NCBI RefSeq assembly: GCF_020037125.1
Contig: NZ_JAIQDG010000025.1
Coordinates: 62,001 to 126,000, forward strand
Reading direction: 5' to 3'
Source: Myxococcus sp. RHSTA-1-4
GTDB taxonomy: Bacteria; Myxococcota; Myxococcia; Myxococcales; Myxococcaceae
DNA length: 64,000 nucleotides
Positions 51,381-61,694 of this stretch are shown here, piece after piece. A model generated the notes under the pieces. It did not search any database. It worked only from the letters and a program-made list of their open reading frames with translations, and had not been told where the DNA came from. Each line of letters begins with the position of its first letter. The stretch's first letter is position 1. Position numbers and translations under genes: made by a program.

Positions 51381-52313
51381 ATGAACGGCATCTATGGACG
51401 AAACCTCGACCTCAACCTGCTCCGCGTCTTCGTCGTGGTGGCGGAGGCGGGCAGCGTCACGGCCGCGGCGAGCCGCCTGTACCTCACGCAGCCCGCGGTG
51501 AGCGCGGCGCTGAGGCGCCTCACGTCAACGGTAGGGGCGCCGCTCTTCGTACGCGCCGGGCGGGGGCTCGTCCTCACGGCGCGCGGCCAGCGTCTGCTCG
51601 CCACGGCGCGGCCGCACCTCGGGGCGCTCGTCGAGGCCGCCCTCTCCCCGGCGACGTTCGACCCGAAGACGAGCGAGCGGACGGTGAGGCTCGGGCTGTC
51701 CGACGTGAACGAGACCTGGCTCCTCCCGCCGCTCCTTCGGGTGCTCGCCGAGCAGGCGCCGCGCATGAGGCTCGTCGTGATTCCAGTCCAGTTCCGCACC
51801 GTGGCGGAGGCGCTGAGCTCCTCGGCGGTGGACCTGGCGGTGACGGTGGCCGACGAGCTGCCGGCGGGCACACGGCGCGTCGCCCTGTACACCGGAGGCT
51901 TCGTCTGCCTCTACGACCCGCGGCATGCGCGAGTGGGCAGACGCCTGGCGCTGGAGCGCTACCTGGAGCACGAGCACGTCATCGTCTCGTACAACGGAGA
52001 CCTGCGGGGCGTCGTCGAGGACATGGTCGGCGTGCAGCGGCGGGTGCGGGTGTCGGTGCCGGCGTTCCAGAGCATCGGGGCCGTCGTGGAAGGCAGCAGC
52101 CTGCTTGCCACCGTGCCTGTCATGGTCGCCCGGGAGGTGACGTCGCTGCGCCCGCACCTCCGGACGACGGCGCTGCCGTTCTCCCTGGGAGGCACCCCCA
52201 TGGAAATGCTCTGGCGGAGCGCGGTCGAGGACGACGAGGCCATCCGCTTCATCCGTGAACAGGTGATTGCCGTGGCACGGAGTCTCCAGCCCGTGAGCAG
52301 CGGCCCTCGCTGA
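51381..52313 (+). CDS. LysR-family transcriptional regulator
   Basis: A 310-residue LysR regulator. The winged helix occupies about 8-67 (LNLLRVFVVVAEAGSVTAAA, TQPAVSAALRRL), followed by a linker helix and a two-lobed effector-binding domain. Divergence from the aldo/keto reductase gene suggests that it controls that gene from the 75-bp gap. The gap contains ATTCA and TGAAAT half-sites around 51330-51354, too weak to call an operator. ATG 51381 is chosen because the frame then starts 8 residues before the HTH. Confidence 0.93.
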   Translation: MNGIYGRNLDLNLLRVFVVVAEAGSVTAAASRLYLTQPAVSAALRRLTSTVGAPLFVRAGRGLVLTARGQRLLATARPHLGALVEAALSPATFDPKTSERTVRLGLSDVNETWLLPPLLRVLAEQAPRMRLVVIPVQFRTVAEALSSSAVDLAVTVADELPAGTRRVALYTGGFVCLYDPRHARVGRRLALERYLEHEHVIVSYNGDLRGVVEDMVGVQRRVRVSVPAFQSIGAVVEGSSLLATVPVMVAREVTSLRPHLRTTALPFSLGGTPMEMLWRSAVEDDEAIRFIREQVIAVARSLQPVSSGPR

Positions 52314-52495
52314 GCGCCCCGGGTCTCGAGCTCCACGCAGCCGCGGGCCGTGTCCGGCCCAGCGCGGCTGAAGTGAAGCCCCGCCTCGGTAGCCCCTCAA
52401 CCCGCCCACCTGGGGAGCAGGCGGTCAGGCAGGCCCTTTCGGCAGCTCGCGCTAGCATCCGGCTTCGCACCGCCATCCCCGCTGGAGGCCCGCGA

Positions 52496-53251
52496 ATGTC
52501 CCTCAGCCGTGTCCACGGCCCATGGAAGAGTCTGTCCCTGCTCGTGCTCACCCTGGGAGCAGCTCCCGTGCTCGCACGCGAGCCGAGCTTCTGCGGAGAG
52601 CAGCCCACGCCGCACCCACGCGCGCTCTCTGTCGGAAGGGCGTCACGCGGCGAGCTGCGGGGAGCACGGGCCCTGGAGTCCGACGACGCCGTGCGCCTGC
52701 TACCCCGGAGGCACCTGAGCCGCTGCCTCAACTGGGCCACGCCCCGGCTCGTCGCCGCCCTGAAGCGCGCGGGCGAGGCCGTGCGCAGGCATCTCCCGGA
52801 CTCTCCGCCACTCGGCGTGGGGGACCTGTCCCGGGCCGCCGGGGGTCCCATCCCGCCCTACTCCCGCTCGCACCAGTCCGGGCGTGACGCGGACCTGGCC
52901 TTCTTCCAGGTGGACGAACAGGGCCAGCCCGTGCCCGCCGAGGACCTGCTCCCCTTCGACACGAAGGGCCGCGCCTCCGAGGGAAGACTGCGCTTCGACG
53001 CCCGGCGCACGTGGCTGGTCGTGCGAGCGCTGCTGGAGGACCCGGAAGTGGACGTGCAGTGGATGTTCATCAGCAACGCCCTGCGCCGGGAGTTGCTGGA
53101 GGAAGCACGGCGGCTCAACGAGCCCGCGGCCCTGGTGGAGCGGGCCGCGAGCGTGCTCCACCAACCCACCGACTCGAGCCCGCACGACGACCACGTCCAC
53201 CTGCGCATCCGCTGCACCCCCGAGGAGCGCGCCGAAGGCTGCCGGGACTGA
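52496..53251 (+). CDS. MepA-like penicillin-insensitive murein endopeptidase
   Basis: A 251-residue exported peptidoglycan hydrolase of the LAS metallopeptidase group. Residues 10-28 form a signal peptide (KSLSLLVLTLGAAPVLA). The zinc site matches MepA: H126 and D133 in SRSHQSGRDADLAFF, and H235 in DDHVHLRI. MepA cleaves D-Ala-mDAP cross-links in the periplasm. The start ATG 52496 has GGAGG about 8 nt upstream and places the signal peptide at the N-terminus; the upstream 41 codons are not expected to be translated. It converges with an L,D-transpeptidase gene only 12 bp away. Confidence 0.9.
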   Translation: MSLSRVHGPWKSLSLLVLTLGAAPVLAREPSFCGEQPTPHPRALSVGRASRGELRGARALESDDAVRLLPRRHLSRCLNWATPRLVAALKRAGEAVRRHLPDSPPLGVGDLSRAAGGPIPPYSRSHQSGRDADLAFFQVDEQGQPVPAEDLLPFDTKGRASEGRLRFDARRTWLVVRALLEDPEVDVQWMFISNALRRELLEEARRLNEPAALVERAASVLHQPTDSSPHDDHVHLRIRCTPEERAEGCRD

Positions 53252-53263
53252 GCCCTCCTCCCC

Positions 53264-54511
53264 TCACGGCGCGGCGCCGACCGCCTCGGATGGCACGGCG
53301 GGAATCACTCCGGGCTTCGCCCGCTCCACCACCACGTGGAGCGGCTCCGCCCCGGGGAGCACCCTGAACGAGTGCCACCCGGAAGGCAGTGCCGGCGGCG
53401 CCCAGTTGAAGAGCCAGCGCGCATCCGCCAGCGAGAGGTTGACGCAGCCATGCGTCACCGGGAAGCCGAAGCGGTCATGCCAGAAGGCCCCGTGCAGCGC
53501 CTCGCTGCCATGGAAGTACTGCGTGTAGGGCACCTCCTCCACGAAGTACTGGCCTTCCCGCGCCATCAGCTCGTGAAGCGTCTTGCTCCACACGCGGAAG
53601 TGCCCCCGGTGCGTCGTCGTGTCCTCGGAGTCCGCCCTGCCGGTGGAGACGAGCGTCGCATACACCCAGGTGTCTCCCTCGTACGCGGTGAGCACCTGCT
53701 CGGAGAGCTCCACGTGGACCCACTTCGCCCCGGATGGGATGGAGGGAGGACGCGGCCGGTGGAAGGCCAGCCGCACCGCGGCGCGTGGCAGCGTCCCTCC
53801 CGGCACCCGCACGGTGCGCGCCTCCAGGGCCAGCAGGGGGACGCGGGAGAACCGGGGAAGCGGCTCGGCCGCGGGGACGCCTCCGGCGGTGAGTGGCGCG
53901 TCCTTCACCAGGAACGCCATGGGAGCCGAGGGATTCGGCTCGCCCTGGAAGGCCGAGGGGTTGTCCAGCCGGACCTGCTGCGTGCTCACGAAGCCACCGC
54001 CCGGGCGCGCCAGCCAACCGCGCGCGAGCAGGGCCTCGTCCCGGACGAACGCCAGCACCTCGCCCGCGCCCTCGCGGCGCACCCTGCGCGCACGCTCCTC
54101 CGGCTCCGCGCGCACATCCGCGCCCGGCTTGAGCACCTTCCCGTAGAGGAACTCGGGCAATTCCTCCAGGGGGCGTGCCTCGGGAGGGGCCTGCTCCACC
54201 AGCGCCAGCCGCAAGGCCCCGTCCGTGCCGAGCAGCGCCCACGCCCCGGGCGCGTCACACGAGGGAGCACATCCCGTCACCCGGAAGCGGCTTCCCCGCC
54301 GGAGCAGGCCGTTGATGGGGGACCGGGCATCCGGACGCTGTCGCACGTTGGCGGCATCCACCTTGAGGACGGCATCGAAAGGAAGGGTCCACGGCGAGGC
54401 CGGCGCGGGCTCGTCGGGCGCGGCGAAACAGGGGCCCGGCGCGGCGCCCAGCACGAGCGCACCGAGGAGTCCCGGGAGCGTTGCCCTCCCGCGCGAAGAA
54501 GACGGAGACAT
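53264..54511 (-). CDS. L,D-transpeptidase (YkuD domain), exported
   Basis: A 415-residue exported protein. A signal peptide lies near residues 10-30 (PGLLGALVLGAAPGPCFA), with two SH3-like or linker regions between about 40 and 260. The YkuD domain runs from about 262 with H340 (HGAFWHDRFG) and the catalytic motif containing H354 and C356 (THGCVNLS). It would form 3-3 cross-links in, or anchor proteins to, peptidoglycan. AAGGA precedes two in-frame ATGs; ATG 54509-54511 is chosen because it has 6-nt spacing, while the ATG at 54517 abuts the site. Confidence 0.92.
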   Translation of the reverse strand: MSPSSSRGRATLPGLLGALVLGAAPGPCFAAPDEPAPASPWTLPFDAVLKVDAANVRQRPDARSPINGLLRRGSRFRVTGCAPSCDAPGAWALLGTDGALRLALVEQAPPEARPLEELPEFLYGKVLKPGADVRAEPEERARRVRREGAGEVLAFVRDEALLARGWLARPGGGFVSTQQVRLDNPSAFQGEPNPSAPMAFLVKDAPLTAGGVPAAEPLPRFSRVPLLALEARTVRVPGGTLPRAAVRLAFHRPRPPSIPSGAKWVHVELSEQVLTAYEGDTWVYATLVSTGRADSEDTTTHRGHFRVWSKTLHELMAREGQYFVEEVPYTQYFHGSEALHGAFWHDRFGFPVTHGCVNLSLADARWLFNWAPPALPSGWHSFRVLPGAEPLHVVVERAKPGVIPAVPSEAVGAAP

Positions 54512-54706
54512 CGACATTCCTTCATGTGCCGGAAGGCCTGCACCTGCCCCCGGGTCCGGCGAGCGGTGCCGCTCTCGTGCAAGCGGCATGCATGGGGCGT
54601 CCCACTCCCGGCACGTCGGTCCGGTCCGCAAAACCCGCGCCCCGGATGAGCCCGGCGCGGATTCTACGCGGGCGAGCCGCTCTCCGGGAAACGCATGCCC
54701 TTGGTG

Positions 54707-57013
54707 TCAGGCGGTGATACCCGGCGTCTGGTGGGCCGCCGCCGCGCCCCCCACCCGCGGCAGGGTGAAGCAGAAGGTGCTGCCCCGCCCCGGCGTGCTC
54801 CGGGCCCAGATGCGGCCGCCGTGGGCCTCGACGAGACGCTTGACGATGGACAGTCCCAGCCCGGCCCCGCGCCGCTCCTCGGGGCGGGCCTGCCAGTAAC
54901 GCTCGAAGAGCCGCGGGAGCTGCTCCTCCGGAATGCCCGGCCCGGTGTCCTCCACCCAGAAGAGGACCACCTCCTCGCGGGGTGCCACCCCCAGGGTGAT
55001 GCCGCCGCCAGCCGGGGTGAACTTGATGGCGTTTCCCACCAGGTTGCCAAACACCTGGAGCATGCGGTCCGGGTCCGCCCGCACCAGCCCCGGCTCTCCC
55101 TCCATCCGGATGTCCAGCCTGAGCCGGGCATCACCGGCGAGCGCGCGGACGGCGTCCGCCGCGTCCTGCACGAGCCGTGCGGCGGAGCACGGAGAGGTGC
55201 TGACGCCGAGCGTGCCCGCCTCCATGCGCACCACGTCCAGCAGGTCCTGGATGAGGCGGTCCATGCGCCGGGCACTGTCCAGCACGGCCTCCACTCCCCG
55301 CAGTGTGTCGGAGCCCGCCTGCGCCCGGCCAAGTTGACGTTGCAGGAGCCTCGCCGTGAGCACCACGGTGTTGAGCGGGTTGCGCAGGTCGTGTGCCACC
55401 ACGCCCAGCACCTCGTCGCGCGTACGGGTCGCCTGCTGGGCCTCGGCATAGAGGCGAGCATTGTCGATGGCGAGCGCTGAGCGGCGCGCCAGTTCCTCCG
55501 CGAGCGCGAGCTCGGACGGACCGTACACGCGGTGGCTGGAGCGCACCATCATCGCGAGCGCTCCGATGCTCCTGCCGCGCGCGCGCAAGGGCACGGCGAG
55601 CGCCGAGCAGCAGCCCACCTGCGAGAGCATGGCGTAGCTGGAATCCGCCTGGGAGAGAGCGCGCACGCGCTCCTCCGATACCGCCTCGAGCAACTCCGGC
55701 TGCCCGCTGCGGATGACGTGCGCGATACCCGAGGGCGAGTCCAGCGGCACCGGCGAGCGCTCCGCGGCGGCCAGCAGCGCCTCGCGCCTCGCGGGGTCGA
55801 CGTCCGAGAGCGCCACCAGCCGGGCGTGCCCCTCCTGGACCAGGTAGAGCGCGCAGCCATCCGCGAACTCGGGGACGCAGAGCCGGACCAACCGCTCCGT
55901 CGTCACCCGCGAGTCCAGCGACTCGGCCAGCGTGGCGCTCGCCTGGGAGAGGAAGCGCTGCTCGCGCTGCCGGCGCTCGCGCTCGGACACGTCGCGCAGC
56001 ACCACCGTCATCAACGCGTGGCCCTGGACCTCCAGCCGGGAGATGGCGGCCTCGGCCGGGAACTCCTCTCCATCCTTCCGGCGGCCGAACACCGCCCGGC
56101 GCTCGCCCATGTGCCGCGCGACATCCGGCCCCTGGGAAAAACCCCACACCTGAGCCTCGTGCGGGGCGCGGAAGCGCTCCGGGAGCAGGAGCGAGAGCGG
56201 CTGTCCCAGCGCCTCCTCCGCGCGGTAACCGAAGATGGCCTCCGCCCCGCGATTGAAGATGGAGATGCGCTGGCCGGCATCCAGGACGATGATGGCGTCG
56301 GCGGCGATGGAGATGATGCCCGAGAGCTTCGTCTCCGAGAGCGCGGCCTCCTCGTGCCGCCGCCGGCGCTCGCGCAGCGTGCGCACCAGCAGCGCCGCGA
56401 GCACCACCAGCGCGCCAAGGCCGAGCGAAAGGCTCAGCAGGAAGCGTTGCAGCGTCCTGGAGAAGAGCCGCTCCGCATGCTCGATGTCTCGCGCCAGCCG
56501 GGCCGAGGTGGCCTGCTCGAGCGCGGCGACGGCCCGGTCCAACTCCTCGTGGGTGGGCACCAACTCCCCCGCGAAGCGTTCCTCCAACAGGCGGACTTCG
56601 GTACCCGCCCGCCGTTCCGCCAGCAGGGCATCTCCAATCCGCCGCGTCTGGTCTCTCAACGCGGCCACCCGGGCGAGCAGCGGCTCCTGGTCCGGCCCCC
56701 CATGGCGTTCGCCCAGTTTCTGGAAGTGGGTATCGAACTCCTTCCGGGCGAGCGTGAGTTCCTCCAACCGGGAGGAGTCGGGAGAGAGGAGGTTGCTGCG
56801 CATGAAGCGCGCGGCCCGCTCGCTCGCGGCCACGAGGCGTTCGGCGGTGAGGGCCTCTTCGAACGACCGGGCATACAGCCGCACGATGCGCGCGCGGTCC
56901 TCCTGCACCGCGGAAGCCGTCCAGACGCCCACGCTGCCCACCGTGAGCACCAGGCACACGATGGCGGGAAAGAGCAGGTGCTCGCTCAGGTGGCGTGAGG
57001 GCCGGTGCACCAC
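54707..57013 (-). CDS. Membrane PAS-GAF sensor histidine kinase
   Basis: A 768-residue sensor kinase. A first membrane segment (about 17-36), a helical extracytoplasmic sensor of about 160 residues and a second membrane segment (LLSLSLGLGALVVLAALLV) are followed by PAS, GAF and kinase domains. The PAS contains IIVLDAGQRISIFNRGAEAIFGY, the phospho-acceptor is H541 (VVAHDLRNPLN), and the ATPase shows NLVGNAIKFTP, EDTGPGIP and GAGLGLSIVKRL. The start is GTG 57011-57013 or the adjacent GTG 57008-57010, both directly behind AGGAGGAGGAA; the longer frame upstream overlaps the promoter region of the ABC operon. No cognate regulator is adjacent. Confidence 0.93.
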   Translation of the reverse strand: MVHRPSRHLSEHLLFPAIVCLVLTVGSVGVWTASAVQEDRARIVRLYARSFEEALTAERLVAASERAARFMRSNLLSPDSSRLEELTLARKEFDTHFQKLGERHGGPDQEPLLARVAALRDQTRRIGDALLAERRAGTEVRLLEERFAGELVPTHEELDRAVAALEQATSARLARDIEHAERLFSRTLQRFLLSLSLGLGALVVLAALLVRTLRERRRRHEEAALSETKLSGIISIAADAIIVLDAGQRISIFNRGAEAIFGYRAEEALGQPLSLLLPERFRAPHEAQVWGFSQGPDVARHMGERRAVFGRRKDGEEFPAEAAISRLEVQGHALMTVVLRDVSERERRQREQRFLSQASATLAESLDSRVTTERLVRLCVPEFADGCALYLVQEGHARLVALSDVDPARREALLAAAERSPVPLDSPSGIAHVIRSGQPELLEAVSEERVRALSQADSSYAMLSQVGCCSALAVPLRARGRSIGALAMMVRSSHRVYGPSELALAEELARRSALAIDNARLYAEAQQATRTRDEVLGVVAHDLRNPLNTVVLTARLLQRQLGRAQAGSDTLRGVEAVLDSARRMDRLIQDLLDVVRMEAGTLGVSTSPCSAARLVQDAADAVRALAGDARLRLDIRMEGEPGLVRADPDRMLQVFGNLVGNAIKFTPAGGGITLGVAPREEVVLFWVEDTGPGIPEEQLPRLFERYWQARPEERRGAGLGLSIVKRLVEAHGGRIWARSTPGRGSTFCFTLPRVGGAAAAHQTPGITA

Positions 57014-57291
57014 TTCCTCCTCCTGAACGCTCCGCACAGCGGCCTCCCCCCGCAATCCACCGGTCCAGGGCGCTCCTGTGCAAGAAACCAGTGCTCGCGT
57101 GCGTTTCCGGACGGGGGAGGAAGCCGGGCCCCGAGCCGCCGGACGCCATCGTGAGGACGCTCTCCTCCGGAATGCAGAAGTTGCGCACCCATGAGAAGGC
57201 CGGGACTTCCCCGCAGGGTTTGCGGCGGCCACCCCCTCCCCGGCCAGGCATTGCTCATGCAACGCTGGGTGGACGACAGGAGGAATCACGG

Positions 57292-58028
<737 letters not shown>

Positions 58029-58032
<4 letters not shown>

Positions 58033-60398
58033 GAGCCCTGGAGCGAAAGCTGCTGCGCGACCTGTCGCGGCTGAAGGGCCAGGGCTTCACCATCGCCCTG
58101 GTGGTGGCGGCGGGCATCGCCGCGTACGTGTCCACCCTCAGCGTGTACCGCTCGCTGTCCGAGTCGCAGCGCGCCTACTACGAGCGCTCGCGCTTCGCGG
58201 ACGTCTTCGTCCGGCTGGAGCGCGCGCCGGACGCGTTGCTGGAGCGGCTGGAGGTGCTGCCGGGCGTGGCGGAGGTGGAGGCCCGCCAGGTGGAGGACGT
58301 GACGCTGGACATGCCGGGCCTCCCCGAGCCCGTGGTGGGCCGCATCCTCTCCGTGCCGGGCAGCGGGGCGCCGCCACGCCTCAACCAGCTCCACCTGCGC
58401 CGGGGACGGTGGGTGGAGCCGGGCCGCGCCAACGAGGTGCTGGTGAACGAGGGCTTCGCCAAGGCCCACCGCCTGGAGCCGGGTGACACGGTGATGGCGC
58501 TCGTCAACGGCCGGCGCGTGGCGCTGCGCGTGGTGGGCGTGGTGCTGTCCCCCGAGTACATCTTCGCGCTGGCACCGGGCTCGCTCTTCGACGACGACCG
58601 GCGCTTCGGCATCTTCTGGATGGACCGTGACACGCTGGCCTCCGCGTTCCGGATGGAGGGCGCCTTCAACGACCTGGTGGTACGGCTCGCCCCGGGAGCA
58701 CGGGCCGAGGACGTGGTGGCCGCGCTGGACCGGGAGCTGGTGCCCTACGGCGGCTTCGGCGCCTACCCGCGCGCCCGGCAGACGTCGGACCGGTTCGTGT
58801 CGAACGAAATCGTCCAGCTCCGGGCCAATGCCACCATCGTCCCCCTCATCTTCCTGGGCGTGGCGGCCTTCCTGGTGAACGTGGTGCTGTCCCGCGTGGT
58901 GGGCACGCAGCGCGAGCAGATTGCCGCGCTCAAGGCGCTGGGATACTCGAACGGGGCGCTCGCCGCGCACTACCTGGAGCTGGTGGGCGTGGTGGTGGGA
59001 CTCGGCTCGCTGCTGGGGGTGGCGCTGGGGGCGTGGATGGGGCGGGCGCTGCTGGGTGTGTACATGGACGTGTTCCGCTTCCCGCTGCTGGCGTACCGGC
59101 TGGACGCCGGCATGGTGGCGGGGGCGGTGCTGGTCAGCGCCGTGTCCGCGTCGGTGGGAGCGCTCGCGGCGGTGCGGCAGACGGTGCGGCTGCCCCCGGC
59201 GGAGGCGATGCGGCCGGCCGCGCCGCCCTCGTACCGTCCCACGCCGCTGGAGCGCGTGGGCTTCCACGCGCTGTTCTCCCAGGGCGGCCGCATGGTGCTG
59301 CGGGACCTGGAGCGCCGGCCCTGGAGGCTGCTGCTGACGTCGCTGGGCATCGCCCTGGCGGTGGCCATCCTCATCGTCGGCCGCTTCTCCGGGGACGCGC
59401 TGCGCTACCTGATGGACGTGCAGTATGGGCAGGTGCAGCGCGAGGACCTGGCCGTGGCCTTCACGAAGTCCGTGCCGGACCGCGCGCGCCGCGAGCTGGA
59501 GATGATTCCCGGCGTGCGGCACACCGAGCCGATGCGCGTGGTACCGGTGCGGCTGGTGGCGGGCCCGCGCCGCTACGAGACGGCCATCCAGGGCCTGCCC
59601 CCGGAAGGCGGGCTGCGGCGGGTGATGGACACGGAGGGGCGCCCGGTGCCGCTGCGGGGCGAGGGGCTGCTGCTGGGAACCGAGCTGGCGCGGCGGCTGG
59701 GCGTGGGCCTGGGGGACGCGGTGCGGGTGGAGGTGCTGGACGCGGGGCGGACGGTGCGTGACGCGCGGGTGACGGGGCTGGTGGAGGAGTGGCTGGGGAC
59801 GTCCGCGTACATGGACCTCACCGAGCTGGCGCGGCTGGTGGGGGATGACCGGGTCATCACCGGCGCGACGCTGGTGGTGGACCGGGCGCAACAGGACGGT
59901 GTGTACGCGCGGCTCAAGGCGCTGCCGTGGGTGGCCTCGGTGACGCGGGCGGACCTGGCGAAGGAGCTGTTCCGGGAGCAGAGCGAGCGGTTCCTGACGG
60001 TCCTCACCTTCATCCTCGGCGCGTTCGCGTCCGCCATCGCCGTGGGCATCGTCTACAACAACGCGCGCGTGGCGCTGGCGGTGCGCTCCCGAGATTTGGC
60101 GACGCTGCGGGTGCTCGGCTTCACGCGGCGGGAAATCTCCCTCGTCCTGCTTGGGGAGATGGCGGTGGGGCTGCTGCTGGCGCTCCCGCTGGGCATGGTG
60201 CTGGGCAAGCTGTTCGCTGAGTGGGTGGCGCGGGCGGCGGTGGACAGTGAGCTGTACCGGATTCCGGCCATCGTCGCGCCGCCGACGTATGCGACCGCCG
60301 TGCTGGTGGTGCTGGTGGCCGGCATCCTGAGCGCGCTGCTGGTGCGGCGGCGCCTGGACCACCTCGACTTGATTGGCGTGTTGAAGACGCGCGAATAG
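58029..60398 (+). CDS. FtsX-fold ABC transporter permease
   Basis: A 789-residue permease containing two FtsX modules in one chain. The first membrane segment (FTIALVVAAGIAAYVS) is near residue 20, and a large periplasmic domain runs to about 255. Three helices follow, then a second unit beginning near 425 (LLLTSLGIALAVAILIVG), with its periplasmic part and three final helices (ending ATAVLVVLVAGILSALLV). Such proteins convert ATP hydrolysis into mechanical export of lipids, peptides or small molecules rather than true channel transport. The GTG start overlaps the ATPase stop, and a membrane-fusion gene follows after 11 bp. Confidence 0.93.
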
Positions 60399-60409
60399 GA
60401 GCGTGCCTC

Positions 60410-61615
60410 GTGAAACGCAAGTGGCTGAAGCGCGCGCTGCTGGCGCTGCTGGGAGTGGGCTTCGTCGCGGCGCTGGTGAATGCGTGGCGGCCCCGTCCGG
60501 TGGCGGTGGACGTGGAGGAGGTGACGCGGGAGCCGCTGTCGGTGACGGTGATGGAGCCGGGGAAGACGCGGGTGAGGGACCGCTACGTCATCTCCGCGCC
60601 GGTGGGTGGGAGGCTGGAGCGCGTGACGCTGCACCCGGGTGACGCCGTGTCGGCGGGACAGGTGGTGGCGGTGCTGGGCTCGCTGGAGCCGCCGCTGCTG
60701 GACACGAGGACCCGCGCGCAGGCGGACGCACAGGTGCGGGCGGCCCAGGCCGGCGTGCAGCAGGCGCGGGCGGCACTGGAGCGGGCGGAGACGGCGCTGG
60801 AGCAGACGCGGACGGAAGTTGCCCGGCAGAAGCAGCTCGCGGCGGCGGGGAGCATCAGCACGCAGGCGCTGGAGCGGGCGCTGTTCGAGGAGCGCGGCCG
60901 CGCGCAGGAGGTGGTGTCGTCCCGCTCGGCGGTGCGGGTGGCGGAGCAGCAGCTGGAGCTGGCGCGGGCGGCCCGCGGACGGCTGGACCGGCGGCCGGAG
61001 GACTCCGAGCGCATCGAGATTCGCGCGCCGGTGAAGGGCTGGGTGCTGAAGGTGATGCAGGAGAGCGAGGCGGCCGTGGCGCCCGGGACGCCGCTGCTGG
61101 AGCTGGGCGACCCCGAGGGCCTGGAGGTGGTGGTGGACGTGCTGAGCCAGGACGCGGTGCGCATCCAGCCGGGGGCGCCGGTGCGCATCGAGCACTGGGG
61201 TGGGGAGGCCCCCCTGAAGGGACGGGTGCGGCGCGTGGAGCCGTCGGCATTCACCCGCACCTCGGCGCTGGGCGTGGAAGAGCAACGGGTGAACGTGGTC
61301 ATCGACCTGGAGGACCCGGTGGAGAAACGCGGCACGCTGGGCGACGGCTACCGGGTGGAGGCCCGCATCGCGCTGTGGCACGGGAACGACGTGGTGCAGG
61401 TGCCGGAGAGCGCGCTGTTCCGGAGCGCGGAAGGCTGGGCCGTGTTCGTCGCCGGGAGCGATGGGCGGATTCACGAGCGGCTGGTGAAGCCGGGCCAGCG
61501 CAACGGGCTGCGCGCGCAGGTGCTGGAGGGCTTGAAGCCCGGGGACCGGGTGGTGGTGCATCCCGGAGACGCGGTGCGCGACGGCGTGGACTACGCCGTG
61601 CGGCAGCCGGGGTGA
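60410..61615 (+). CDS. Periplasmic adaptor (HlyD/MacA family membrane-fusion protein)
   Basis: A 401-residue adaptor with an N-terminal signal anchor (ALLALLGVGFVAALV), a biotinyl-lipoyl half (APVGGRLERVTLHPGDAVSAG), a long Ala/Arg/Gln coiled-coil hairpin (about 100-190), the second lipoyl half (RAPVKGWVLKV) and beta-barrel and proximal domains. It would link the FtsX-type permease to an outer-membrane channel. GTG 60410 follows TAGGAG by about 9 nt and lies 11 bp after the permease stop, so the three genes form one operon. Confidence 0.93.
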   Translation: MKRKWLKRALLALLGVGFVAALVNAWRPRPVAVDVEEVTREPLSVTVMEPGKTRVRDRYVISAPVGGRLERVTLHPGDAVSAGQVVAVLGSLEPPLLDTRTRAQADAQVRAAQAGVQQARAALERAETALEQTRTEVARQKQLAAAGSISTQALERALFEERGRAQEVVSSRSAVRVAEQQLELARAARGRLDRRPEDSERIEIRAPVKGWVLKVMQESEAAVAPGTPLLELGDPEGLEVVVDVLSQDAVRIQPGAPVRIEHWGGEAPLKGRVRRVEPSAFTRTSALGVEEQRVNVVIDLEDPVEKRGTLGDGYRVEARIALWHGNDVVQVPESALFRSAEGWAVFVAGSDGRIHERLVKPGQRNGLRAQVLEGLKPGDRVVVHPGDAVRDGVDYAVRQPG

Positions 61616-61634
61616 GCGCCCCCGGATTCAGTGC

Positions 61635-61665
61635 TTGAGTCTGACGTAGCGTCAGGGTTCACACT
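61635..61665 (+). promoter_or_regulatory. MerR-type promoter/operator upstream of merR
   Basis: TTGAGT (61635-61640) as -35 and CACACT (61660-61665) as -10 are separated by 19 bp, the long spacing typical of MerR-controlled promoters. The spacer holds a perfect dyad CTGACG-TAG-CGTCAG (61641-61655). The same CGTAGCGTCAGGGT sequence recurs before the MFS gene, so the MerR protein probably regulates itself and the exporter. Confidence 0.75.
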
Positions 61666-61694
61666 GTCTCCGGCAGCCACACCGGGAGGGACAC

